A DNA stretch of 64,000 bases, taken from contig NZ_JABBJJ010000002.1 in NCBI RefSeq assembly GCF_012933655.1, positions 1-64,000 of the forward strand, written 5' to 3'. Positions 1 through 8,900 of the stretch are shown in pieces; position 1 is the stretch's first letter; each line of letters opens with the position of its first letter. The notes under the pieces were generated by a model. It was not told where the DNA came from. It did not search any database and was given only the letters and a program-made list of their open reading frames with translations. The stretch is from Pyxidicoccus fallax. Its GTDB lineage: Bacteria; Myxococcota; Myxococcia; Myxococcales; Myxococcaceae. The position numbers were made by a program, and so were the translations under genes.

Positions 1-104
1 GCTGTCGCCCTCCTGCTTCGCCTCAGGAGGTGGAGCCGAGGGCCAGCTGCGCTTGGGCACCCGACGGTGCAGGGTGAACCGCACCAGCCTTTTGTCGTTT
101 GTGG

Positions 105-365
105 CTAAACCGCCAACTCGAACGTCCTCCTCAGCAACTCGGCAAAGTCCACTCGCGGCGTTCTCTGCTTCATCCGCTCCGTTCTGGCCGCTGCCTCCTT
201 CCCCGCTCTCGCCTCCTCCTCACCTGCTTGGGGGAGCAGAAATGGCCGCAGTTTGGCGCCTGGAGCGAAGACGCCGTGGAACCTCGTGAGGTTTGCCCGA
301 GGCACCAGGGACGCCACACGTCGTAACAGTTCCAGTCCGGTGAAGTGCAGGTGCGTCGTACCGTT
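105..365 (-). mobile_element. IS91-like transposase remnant (C-terminal part)
   Basis: An 86-codon open stretch reads like the C-terminal third of an IS91-family (Y2-type) transposase: GTTHLHF, then LELLRR, then RFHGVFAPGAKLRP, and near the end RVDFAELLRRTF. These blocks occur in that order in family members. The frame is closed upstream by TGA at 366-368 and downstream by TAG at 105-107, just where a conserved Cys-rich segment should follow. There is no start codon, no N-terminal catalytic part and no recognisable end. It is therefore a decayed, non-functional fragment. The rest of positions 1-475 holds nothing else I can name. Confidence 0.7.
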
Positions 366-475
366 TCATGGATGGGAACGAGCACTGCTTCCAGGCGGTG
401 AGGTAGCGCGGGCCAGGGGAGGTGCCGCCGCTGCTGGAGCAAGAAGTCGAGGTCGCGGCGGAGCCGCGTCGTTCG

Positions 476-871
476 CTAGGGGCCGGGGCGCGGGTCGGGC
501 AGGACGGGGAGTTGGAGGGAGATGTCCGCGTCAACGCCCTCGCCGCCGGGGGCGCCGTCCTCTCCGAGGGACAGAATGACAGGCCCGCCATCCCTCACGT
601 GGTACAGGTAGTCATGGCCCCAGGGGTCTTGGGGGAGGAACTTCAGAATCCCCGCGTCCACCAGAGGCTGGAAGCCGCTCGCCTCATCTGGATAGCGGCC
701 GTGCTTCCTCGCATACACGGAGAAGGCGCTCCGCAGCTCCCGGAGATCCAGGCCGGCACGGTCCCGGGCCGCATCCTGGCTGGGGAGGACCACCACGAGC
801 ACCGAGCCGGCCGCGAGGCCGAGCACGAGGAGGACGAGGAGGAGTCGTCGTGGACGTCTTCTCGCGCACAC
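476..871 (-). CDS. GspG-like (pseudopilin-type) membrane protein
   Basis: The 131-residue product begins with a short Arg-rich stretch and one hydrophobic segment (about residues 8-28). A domain similar to the C-terminal part of type II secretion major pseudopilin GspG follows, with the signatures YARKHGRYP, DPWGHDY and SLGEDGAPGG. In GspG these mark the region that ends in a calcium-binding loop. The prepilin FTLxE cleavage motif is absent, so this is probably a membrane-anchored relative rather than a true pseudopilin. The start is a GTG; an in-frame TGA lies a few codons upstream. It diverges from the RidA-family gene. No other secretion genes are nearby. Confidence 0.65.
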   Translation of the reverse strand: MCARRRPRRLLLVLLVLGLAAGSVLVVVLPSQDAARDRAGLDLRELRSAFSVYARKHGRYPDEASGFQPLVDAGILKFLPQDPWGHDYLYHVRDGGPVILSLGEDGAPGGEGVDADISLQLPVLPDPRPGP

Positions 872-1006
872 GTTCGAGGTGCATCTGCGTCACGCGCTGC
901 GCGGAGAGCGTCTCCCTCCCCGGAGGAGTGCGAGGTTCCCTCGGATGGGGGGTGCTGCCGGCGGTGGAGCCGTTCAGAATCCGGCTTCCACTCAGAGGGC
1001 CACATC

Positions 1007-1450
1007 ATGAGCAGCTCGAATCGAAAGACCGCCAGCTTCGGGGTTCCTTGGGAAAAGGCGTATGGCTACGTGCAGGCCGTACGCGTGAACAACACCATCT
1101 ACGTCTCCGGCCAGCTTTCGCACACCCCGCGGGGCGAGCTCGTCGCTCCGGCAACGCTGGGCGCGGGCGGCAAGCCCGCGGACTTCTCGACCATGGAAGC
1201 GCAGATGAAGCGCACCTACGAGAATGCCGAGGTGCTGCTGGCCGAACTGGGCGCGACCCTGGCGGACGTGGTGGAAGAAACGCTGTTCGTGCTCGACGTT
1301 CCGTCTGCCTTCGCAGCCAGTTCGAAGGTGCGGCCGCGGGTCTACAAGCAAGCGGTGCCGCAGGTTGCCAGCAATCTCATCGGCGTGTCTGCCTTGGCCT
1401 TCCCCGAGCAGCTCATCGAGATTGCTTTCAGGGCGGAAGTCCAGGGCTGA
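1007..1450 (+). CDS. RidA/YjgF/YER057c family protein
   Basis: The 147-residue protein has the YjgF-like fold signature: IYVSGQLSH near the N-terminus, a central helix with NAEVLLAELGATLADVVEETLFV, and a C-terminal IEIAF strand. Classical RidA hydrolyses reactive enamines and imines made by PLP enzymes. It uses an Arg (Arg105 in E. coli) in the segment before the last strand, and here that position appears to be Ser within QVASNLIGV. The protein may thus belong to a Rid subgroup without this deaminase activity. The chosen ATG gives the usual family length; the frame stays open further upstream only because of high GC. Confidence 0.8.
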   Translation: MSSSNRKTASFGVPWEKAYGYVQAVRVNNTIYVSGQLSHTPRGELVAPATLGAGGKPADFSTMEAQMKRTYENAEVLLAELGATLADVVEETLFVLDVPSAFAASSKVRPRVYKQAVPQVASNLIGVSALAFPEQLIEIAFRAEVQG

Positions 1451-1561
1451 GCCCGGCCGCGCGCGAGGCCGGGCGTGGAGCTGGTGCCCTCCCCCCACTT
1501 CTACCCGTAGAGCTCATCGCCACGGGCCGCATCGCGGAGCACGTCAAGCCGCTGTGAGGCG

Positions 1562-1591
1562 GGCGGGCACCGCTGGAGTCGGGTGCCCGCC
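1562..1591. terminator. Hairpin between convergent genes, possible terminator
   Basis: GGCGGGCACC and GGTGCCCGCC form a perfect 10-bp stem with a short loop. It lies between the stop of the RidA-family gene and the stop of the leftward large protein, so it could serve both strands. No T-tract follows. Confidence 0.45.
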
Positions 1592-1606
1592 GTTGCCGCG
1601 AGCGGA

Positions 1607-3607
1607 CTACCCGTTGATGTAGGCGCCGCCGATGTTGATGTTCGGCTGGCCGCTGCGCCCATCCGCGAGCGAGACGCCCGCGTTGATGAGCTCGAACATG
1701 TCCGTGAGGTCCCCCGGGTTGGCGCCCTGGAGGGCCTCGTCACCGAAGAACGGCGCCCACGCGCCCTCGATGATGGAGCCGGCGAGCTTGGTGACGGCGT
1801 CCTTGGACGCGCTCACGTCGCCAGCGAACTTGTCACCGAGCCAGTTGAACACCGCGTCCACGCTCGCGCGGTCTCCGGTGCCGCTCTTGATCTTGCTGTA
1901 GGCGCCGGACACCGGGCTGGCCTCGATGGCGGTCTCCACGAGGCTGCCCATCACGTCCACGATGGCCTTCTTGCGCGCGTGCTCGTCGCCGATGTCCTTC
2001 AGCGCGCCCTCCGCGCCCTGGTAGAGCGCGCCGAGGAGGAAGCCCATGTTGCGCGCCAGGATGTTTCCGCGATCCGCCATGAAGGCGTCGTTGCCCTTGC
2101 TCGCGGCCAGCTCGTCGACGATGCCCTGCTCGTTGCCCACGCCCAGGTATTTCTGCAGCGCCTGCGTCACCTTCTCGCGGCTGCCCTCGCTGCGGAAGGC
2201 GACGTGGTCGAAGAACTTCGCCAGCGCCTGGCCCTCCCGGTCGTGGAGGCGGTGGGAGGTGTTGGCGGACGTGTTGACGATGCCCTCGGTGTCCGCCGCG
2301 AACATGTTGGCCAGCGCCCGGTGCGTCCCCGCGCCCTCGGCGAAGAAGTCACCGTCCACCGCCTTGGAGACCTTCTGGAAGGTCTCGATGCGCAGCTCGC
2401 GCGCGGCCAGTCTCGCTTCCGGCGTGTTGCCGAAATTGGCGGGGTTGATGCGCGACACGTCCATCAGGAACTCGTTCACCCCGGCCCGCACGTCCGCCTG
2501 GAAGTTCGCCCCGGCGTCGACGTCCGGCGCGCCGTAGCGCTCGGAGGTGGTGAGCTTGTCGAGGAACTGCGTGCGCTGCTCGTGGGTGAGGTTGACGATG
2601 GGGCCCATGCCGCCGGTGCTCGGGCTGCCCGTCGTGGAGCCCAGCGCCCACGCCACCGCGCGCGCCTCCTCGGGCGACAGCGACTCCGGGTTCGCCTTGA
2701 ACTCGTCGAGGTACTTGTTGGCGAAGTCATTCTTGAGCGCGTCGCTGCCCGCGTGGGCGACGAGCCACGCCGCGGTGGAGACGCCCGGCGCCGAGGTGTA
2801 CTGCTCGCCGTTCTGGATGCGCTCCAGCGCGCCCGCGGCCTCGGCCTTGCCCGGCGAGCCGGCGGGCTGCGAGTGGAGGGTGCCCAGCATCTTCGCAACG
2901 TTCTCGAGCTTGGTGCGGTAGTCCGGGTTCACGGCATTGGGGTTGCTGACGTATTCGACGCCCTCCGCCAGGGTCCTGCCGAGCATCTCGGAGCCGAGGC
3001 TCTGCACGAGCTTGCCCTGGTCCGCGGGGGAGTACGCCTCGGACGCGGCCGACAGGATGTTGACGGCGAGACCCGGGCCGTTGTCCGAGTCCTCACGCAC
3101 GTGGCCCATCATCTCGGCCACGCGGTCCGCCCCCAGGGCGTTCATCAGCTCGCGGCGGAACGCGACGTCCTCGGGGCTGTTGGTGTTGTGCTCGCTGAGC
3201 GCGATGGAGAGCCCGATGCCCTGGGCCTGCGGCTGGAACTCGTTGATTTCGTCAATGGCCGCCTGGACCTCGGGAGAGACCTGCGTGCCGCCCTGGCCAA
3301 CGGGCCCCCCCTGGGCGACGGGGCCGGGGTTGCGGACCGTCGTGTTCTGGGCCAGCGGGGTGCCGCCCGCGTTGGCCACCGGACCGGGCTGGAAGGTCTG
3401 GGCCGTGGTGCCACCAAGGAGGTTCTGGAACTGCGCCTGGGGCTTCGTCGAGCCGGCCTCGAAGCCGTCCTTGTTCAGCCGGTTCCGGACGGAGCTCGGC
3501 TCCAGCTTCTTCGGGGCGGGCGTCTCCACCTTCGGCTCGGGAGGCTTGCGCTCTTCGACGCGGTGGGACTTCGAGGCCTTGCTGCCGCCGTCAACCTTCA
3601 TGGACAT
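1607..3607 (-). CDS. Large hypothetical protein with Pro/Lys-rich N-terminus
   Basis: I do not recognise this 666-residue protein. The start is an ATG preceded by a strong GAGAGGGGGG ribosome site. There is no signal peptide. The first 60 residues are charged and Pro-rich (KPPEPK, APKK), followed by a NRLNKDGFEAG segment and a Gly/Gln/Pro-rich linker to about residue 140. The rest is predominantly helical, with low Cys content and no obvious catalytic motif. The last 20 residues are Asn/Gly/Ile-rich. A disordered N-terminus followed by one large helical region would fit a structural protein or an exported effector without a classical signal, but this is inference only. Confidence 0.7.
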   Translation of the reverse strand: MSMKVDGGSKASKSHRVEERKPPEPKVETPAPKKLEPSSVRNRLNKDGFEAGSTKPQAQFQNLLGGTTAQTFQPGPVANAGGTPLAQNTTVRNPGPVAQGGPVGQGGTQVSPEVQAAIDEINEFQPQAQGIGLSIALSEHNTNSPEDVAFRRELMNALGADRVAEMMGHVREDSDNGPGLAVNILSAASEAYSPADQGKLVQSLGSEMLGRTLAEGVEYVSNPNAVNPDYRTKLENVAKMLGTLHSQPAGSPGKAEAAGALERIQNGEQYTSAPGVSTAAWLVAHAGSDALKNDFANKYLDEFKANPESLSPEEARAVAWALGSTTGSPSTGGMGPIVNLTHEQRTQFLDKLTTSERYGAPDVDAGANFQADVRAGVNEFLMDVSRINPANFGNTPEARLAARELRIETFQKVSKAVDGDFFAEGAGTHRALANMFAADTEGIVNTSANTSHRLHDREGQALAKFFDHVAFRSEGSREKVTQALQKYLGVGNEQGIVDELAASKGNDAFMADRGNILARNMGFLLGALYQGAEGALKDIGDEHARKKAIVDVMGSLVETAIEASPVSGAYSKIKSGTGDRASVDAVFNWLGDKFAGDVSASKDAVTKLAGSIIEGAWAPFFGDEALQGANPGDLTDMFELINAGVSLADGRSGQPNINIGGAYING

Positions 3608-3782
3608 GGAACTACCCCCCTCTCGGCCAGGTGGGCCGCGATGTGTCTGAGACATTATCGTGCGGGGGCTCGGCGGGTTGTGTACCGGGTGGACAAACAT
3701 CTGCCACGGGCGCACTCCCGGAAAAAGCCGTGGCCGGCCCCTCGAGTGGAGGGAGCTGGGCGTGGTGTTCCGAGTTCACGCA

Positions 3783-5102
3783 TCAGCTCACCGAGGGCTC
3801 CACGGTGCTCCGAGGAGCCAGACGCATGGGCTGTGCCCGTCCGTAGGTGAGCGAGCGCCACAGCCACTCGGCCGGGCCGAAGCGGAAGCGTGCCAGCCAC
3901 CACTGGCTGAGGGGCACCTGGAGCGCGAAGAGGATGAGCGTGAGCGCCACGCAGCGCGATGGCGGCATCCGTCCGATGAGGCCCAGTCCCCAGCCGTCAT
4001 AGATGCAGAGGCTCACCACGGTCTGCAGCAGGTAGTGGGTGAGCGCCATGCGGCCCACCGGTGCGAGCACCTCCTGCACCTTCCACCACCACTGCTCGCG
4101 CTGCAGGAGCAGGGCGAAGGCGGCCACGTACACCGCGGCCAGACCCAGCAAGCCCAGCTCCCCGAGGGTGGGCAGGGCGAACATCCAGTGGTCCTTCGCC
4201 GGATCCACGACCCCCGCGATGCGCAGGCGCTGCGCCACCCCCCATGCGCCGTTGCCCAGCACGCCCACCACTGCACCCCAGACGAGCATCCGGCGGTACG
4301 AGGCCCGGTGGCGCTCCACGTCCTGGAGCAACAGGTACCGCCCCGCGAGCAGGCCCAGCAGGAAGCGGCCCAGGGTGACGCTCATCCAGAGCAGCCGTTT
4401 GAACTGGGGGAGGACGAACATGGCGTATTGCGCGTTCGCCGCCTGGGCCAGCTGGAAGGAACCGCTGGAGAGTCCCTCCAGGAAGAGTGTCCGCGCCTGG
4501 GCCTCTTGCGCTTCACTGGCCTTCGCGGCCTCGGCCGCCGCCTGGGCGCCGGACATCAGCAGGGGCACGAAGTGCTGGAGGGCGGAGACGAGAAGCGGCA
4601 CTCCCACGATCAGCACCAGCGCCCAGATGAGCACCGTCCGATTCGAGCTCCGGAGGAAGAGCAGCAGCGCGAAGCCCACCAGGGCGTAGGAGGCGAGCAC
4701 GTCGCCCACCCAGAGCCCGAACATGTGCGTCACACCGATGCCCAGCAGCACCAGCAGCCGCCGCGAGTACAGGGGGACGATGGGGACGCCCCGGGCCTCG
4801 GCGCGCGTGAGCTGGATGGAGAAGCCCAGCCCGAAGAGGAAGGAGAAGAGGACGACGAACTTCTGGTTGACGAAGAAGTAGTAGAGCGCGGTGACGACGC
4901 TCTCGAGGGGAGGCGCCGACAGCGCCTGGATCTGCTCGCGTGGCAGGAGCGCGCGGCCGCTGAACCACGAGAAGCTGTTGGAGACGAAGACGCCGCACAG
5001 CGCGAAGCCGCGCAACACGTCCACGAGGAGTACTCGCTCGGTGACGTCCACCGGGCGGGCGTGGGCTCCGGAGGGCGGCGCGGGAGGAGTGGGCTCGAAC
5101 AT
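3783..5102 (-). CDS. DUF418 (YeiB-type) multi-pass membrane protein
   Basis: The 439-residue protein has about ten hydrophobic segments. It starts the family region with RVLLVDVLRGFALCGVF, which matches the N-terminal signature of YeiB/DUF418 proteins, and ends with the GP(A)EWLWRSLTYGR box typical of DUF418. FLFGLGFSIQ and GRMALTHYLLQT are further family hallmarks. The biochemical role of the family is not established; transport or acyl transfer has been suggested. The start at 5102 places the first membrane segment some 28 residues in. The ribosome site is weak. The gene stands alone, 175 bp upstream of the preceding leftward gene. Confidence 0.85.
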   Translation of the reverse strand: MFEPTPPAPPSGAHARPVDVTERVLLVDVLRGFALCGVFVSNSFSWFSGRALLPREQIQALSAPPLESVVTALYYFFVNQKFVVLFSFLFGLGFSIQLTRAEARGVPIVPLYSRRLLVLLGIGVTHMFGLWVGDVLASYALVGFALLLFLRSSNRTVLIWALVLIVGVPLLVSALQHFVPLLMSGAQAAAEAAKASEAQEAQARTLFLEGLSSGSFQLAQAANAQYAMFVLPQFKRLLWMSVTLGRFLLGLLAGRYLLLQDVERHRASYRRMLVWGAVVGVLGNGAWGVAQRLRIAGVVDPAKDHWMFALPTLGELGLLGLAAVYVAAFALLLQREQWWWKVQEVLAPVGRMALTHYLLQTVVSLCIYDGWGLGLIGRMPPSRCVALTLILFALQVPLSQWWLARFRFGPAEWLWRSLTYGRAQPMRLAPRSTVEPSVS

Positions 5103-5210
5103 GTGTCCAGCAGATGCCCGAGGGACTCCTCGGTCAATCCGCCCCTCCCCGTCGTACGGGGGGCGACCATCCACCACACGACGGCCCTGTCGTCGCACCA
5201 CGCGGGAGTC

Positions 5211-5387
5211 ATGCGGAACTCTTCCCTGATGAACACCCGCGGCCCACCCGACTCCGAATCCACCGAGCCCACCGCTCCGTCCGTGGAGGCGGCCTTCCAG
5301 GCGGCTCCCGAGGAATGGGTGGCGGAGAGCCTGGAGGGCGTGCTGCACCTCCGTCCGCGTCCGGCCCGTCCTCATGCGTCCGAGTGA
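5211..5387 (+). CDS. Possible small hypothetical protein
   Basis: A 58-codon frame with GC-rich third positions throughout encodes an acidic, Pro-rich peptide (PPDSESTEPTAP, then EEWVAESLEGVLHL). A second in-frame ATG lies at 5229. It diverges from the DUF418 gene. A GGGAG lies only a few bases before the first ATG, so initiation is uncertain. I know no homologue. Codon bias is the only argument for coding. Confidence 0.35.
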   Translation: MRNSSLMNTRGPPDSESTEPTAPSVEAAFQAAPEEWVAESLEGVLHLRPRPARPHASE

Positions 5388-5412
5388 GGCGCGTGAGCGT
5401 CACCCGGCGCTC

Positions 5413-5520
5413 TCAAGTAGTCGTCGCAACAGCTGACGCGAATACTTCGGCGGGCGTTCGCCATGCAAGTGTTTGACGCGGATGCCCGTTGAGCTCGTGC
5501 GCGATGGCATCAGCCTCTTC
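5413..5520 (-). mobile_element. IS30-like transposase C-terminal remnant
   Basis: Thirty-five codons read ADAIAHELNGHPRQTLAWRT then PAEVFA, followed by TGA. IS30-family transposases end in just this way (ELNxRPRxTLGWxTPAEVF). Upstream sequence (higher coordinates) carries no transposase, so only the tail survives. It abuts another truncated frame on the opposite strand, which suggests an old rearrangement junction near 5510-5520. Confidence 0.6.
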
Positions 5521-5601
5521 GGGCCGGCCACGGCCGGTGCGGACCCCGCCGCCGCCGAGGCCATGCTGCGCCTGCTGATGTCGAGCCCGCAGACGCCCTG
5601 A
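5481..5601 (+). pseudogene. Possible truncated C-terminal coding fragment
   Basis: About 30 codons with strong GC3 bias (LFGPATAGADPAAAEAMLRL...) end in TGA at 5601. The first codons overlap the IS30-like remnant on the other strand, so the fragment probably belongs to a gene cut at about 5510-5520. Its parent family is unknown to me. Confidence 0.3.
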
Positions 5602-5654
5602 GCATGGGGCGGCTCGCCCCCCTTCGGACTTCACGTGGTGGTGGCGACTTCTCA

Positions 5655-5785
5655 CCAACCCAGACGGCCCCTCCAGCAAGGGGGCCGCAGGGGCGTGAGC
5701 TTCTGGAGCAGCCGAGCTGTGTGCCAGGCCGGTGTAGGGGGCCGAGCCTCCCATGGGGCCCACCGCTGACGGCCCGCGTCGGCCT
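5655..5785 (+). repeat. Dispersed repeat, partial rearranged copy
   Basis: Positions 5655-5720 match the right half and tail of the ~165 bp repeat found at 52857 and 56026 (CCAACCCAGACGGCCCCTCC, then GAGCTTCTGGAGCAG). From 5712 the left-hand part of the same unit resumes (GAGCTGTGTGCCAGGC). The patch therefore looks like the end of one copy joined to the start of another, both degenerate. Confidence 0.55.
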
Positions 5786-5902
5786 GAGGCTGCGCGGCAT
5801 CCCCTGAGAAAATGGAAATCCACTCTCTCTGCTTTCGTCGGGCCGCTCGGCGACTTGTAGAGCCGGCCTGTAGCACCAAGCCAGCAGGGAGCAGAAACAC
5901 AC

Positions 5903-8900
5903 ATGCAACGAAACATCGGACGAACGTTCGTCGGCGCGCTTGCGCTGGCGAGCGTAGCGGCGGGGTGTACCTCGAAGGACGACTCCGGGGAGTCATTGAC
6001 GGAAACGAAGCAGGGGCTGGGAGGACCCGACTTCGTGGTGACGGCGCTGCGTGCGCCGCCCAGCACGCCTCCCGGCAGCCCGTTCGAAGCGACGGTGACG
6101 GTCTGCAACCAGGGGGACGTGGGGATCGGGACGGAGGTGGCGCTGGTGCTGTCGGATGACACCAGCCTCTCCATCTCAACAGACACCCGGGGTGGGAGCG
6201 TACACCTGGGCTACCTGCCGGCCGGCGGCTGCGAGACGCGCTCGCTGCAGGTCAGCCCCGCGCCGTCGGCAGGCGCGTGGTACGTGGGCGCGCTCGTGGA
6301 CCCGTACGGCCGCGAGCTCGAGTCCGACGAGCGCAACAACACGCGGCTGCACGGTCCGATGAGCGTGGGGTACGGCCCCGACTTCGTCGTCACCCGGGTG
6401 GACGGGCCCCCCAGCGCGCGGGAGGGCCAGCTCCTGAGCTTCTTCGCCACGGTCTGCAACCAGGGCACCGAGCCCGGTGACGCCCCCGTCGAGCTGTCCC
6501 TGTCCACGGACACCGTCATCCGTCCCGGCACCGGCCCACTGGATGATGCGCCCTTTGGCAGGGCGCCCTCCGACACACTGAGGCCCGGCCAGTGCCAGAC
6601 CCTCCCGGTGCAGGGCAGGGTCCAAACGCCCTTCCCGAGCAGTGGAAGTGCCTACTACGTGGGCGCGGTGGTGGACCCGCAGGCTTCGCGCCCCGAGCTG
6701 CGCGAGGACAACAACACCCACGCGGCCTTCCGCATCGGCGTGGGCGACGCGCCGGACTTCGTCGTCACCTCCGTCACCGGCCCCGCGAGCGTGCAGCGCT
6801 TCCAGCCGTTCCCCGTACAGGTCACGGTCTGCAACCAGGGGACGCAAGCCGGCGGCGCGCAGGTGGGGCTCTTCATGTCCGCCGACGCGGTCATCCGCCC
6901 CAACACCGGCCCAGGGCCCATGGAGGACGCACCCGCGGGCCAGGCCTCGGTGGGCTTCCTCGTCCCCGGCCAGTGCTCCACGCTCCCGGTCCAGGCCTAC
7001 GCCCAGCTGCCCCCTCAGGGTGAGGAGGGGCCGTACCACCTGGGCGCGGTGGTGGACCCGAATGGCACCGTCTCCGAGATCCTGGAGGACAACAACACCT
7101 CGTCGGGCCATCGCCTCGGCGTGGGCCACCGACCGGACTTCGTCGTCACCGCCGTGAAGGCCCCCGCCAGCGTGCGGGAGGGCGAGCCGCACGGCGCGCA
7201 GGTCACGGTCTGCAACCAGGGCACCGCGTGGGGCGATACAGAGGTGGAGCTGTACATGTCCGTCGATGAGGTCATCCACCCCCGCATCGGACAAGCCTCC
7301 TCCGAGGACCGCCTGGTGGGTCGAGGGGTCTCGGGCCTCCTCGCTCCGAGCCAGTGCACCACGCTGGCGATGCCGGGCGAGGCGGGGCTGCCCTACCCGG
7401 GCACTCCGGGCGCGTACCACCTGGGCGCGGTGGTGGACCCGCGTCAGTGGATGACGGAGCTTCGCGAGGACAACAACACCTCGGCGGGCCAGCGGCTGGG
7501 GGTGGGTGACGGGCCGGACTTCGTCGTCACCGCCGTGAAGGGCCCCGCCAGCGTGCGGGAGGGCGAGCCGCACGGCGCGCAGGTGACGGTCTGCAACCAG
7601 GGCACCGAGTGGGGCGCGGCCGAGGTGGAGGTCTACCTGTCCGCGGACGAGCACATCCAGCCCAGCGACAACTCAGGCCCCTCGGAGGACCGCTTCGTGG
7701 GCGGGGCCCCGACGGACACCCTGGCGCCGGGACAGTGCACCACGCTGGCGGTGCCGGGCTCGACGTGGCTGCCCGCTCCGGGCATGCCGGGCGGCTACCA
7801 GCTGGGCGCGGTGGTGGACCCGCGCAACCAGCGCACGGAGCTGCGGGAGGACAACAACATCGCGTCCGGCTACCGCATCGGCGTGGGCGCGGAGCCCGAC
7901 TTCATCATCACCGCCGTGAAGGGCCCCGCGAGCGTGCAGGTCGGCCAGTCCCTGACGGCGCAGGTGACGGTGTGCAACCAGGGCACCGAGCCGAGTGGCA
8001 CCTGGGTGGAGCTGCTCCTGTCCGCGGACGCCATCCTCCGGCCCAACCCGGGCGGGGGAATGGTGGAGGACCTGCGCGTGGGTGAGGCCCTGGTGGACGT
8101 CCTCCAACCGGGCCGGTGCGCCACCGTTCCGGTGACGGGCCTCGCGACCCCGCCGCCTCCGGGCAGTCAGGGGGCGTACTACCTGGGCGCGGTGGTGGAT
8201 CCGCGCGGCCAGGACCTGGAGCTGCGGGAGGACAACAACATCGCGTCCGGCTACCGCCTGGGGTTGGGCACCGAGTCGGACTTCGTGGTCACCTCCGTCA
8301 CCGGGCCCTTCAGCGTGCAGCCGGGCAGCGCCTTCAGCGTGAGCGTCGCCGTCTGCAACCAGGGCCAGCAGGGCGGCATCGCGGACGTGGACGTGTACCT
8401 GTCGGCGGACGCCACCGTCCGGCCGACCTCGCTCGCGCCGGCCGAGGACTTCCCGGTGGGCACGGTGCGGGGCGTGGCGCTCAGCCCGGGCCAGTGCGCC
8501 ACACGGACCGTGAGCGCCACGGCGCCCTCGGTGGTGGAGGGCGCCTACTACCTGGGCGCGGTGGTGGACCCGCGCAACGACGCCGTGGAGCTCATCGAGG
8601 ACAACAACGTCTTCACGGGCAACCGCATCGGCGTGGGCAGCCGGGAGGACTTCGTCGTCACGGCCGTCACGGGTCCGAGCAGCGTGAAGCCGGGGAGCAC
8701 CTTCAGCGCCAGCGTCACGGTGTGCAACCGGGGACAGCAGGCGGCCACGGTGGACGTGGACGTGTACCTGTCCGCGGACAGGGTCATCCGTCCGGCGTCA
8801 CCGCCCCGGTTCGTGGAGGACTTCCTGCTGGGCACGGTGGCGGGGGTGTCCCTCAACGCGGGCCAGTGCGCCAGCCACGCGCTGGGCGTGACGGCGCTAT

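Noticed and set aside
1583-3850. A 755-codon rightward frame
   Set aside because: It is antisense to the large leftward gene; its His/Arg/Val/Leu-rich content is typical of the complement of high-GC coding DNA, and it lacks a ribosome site.
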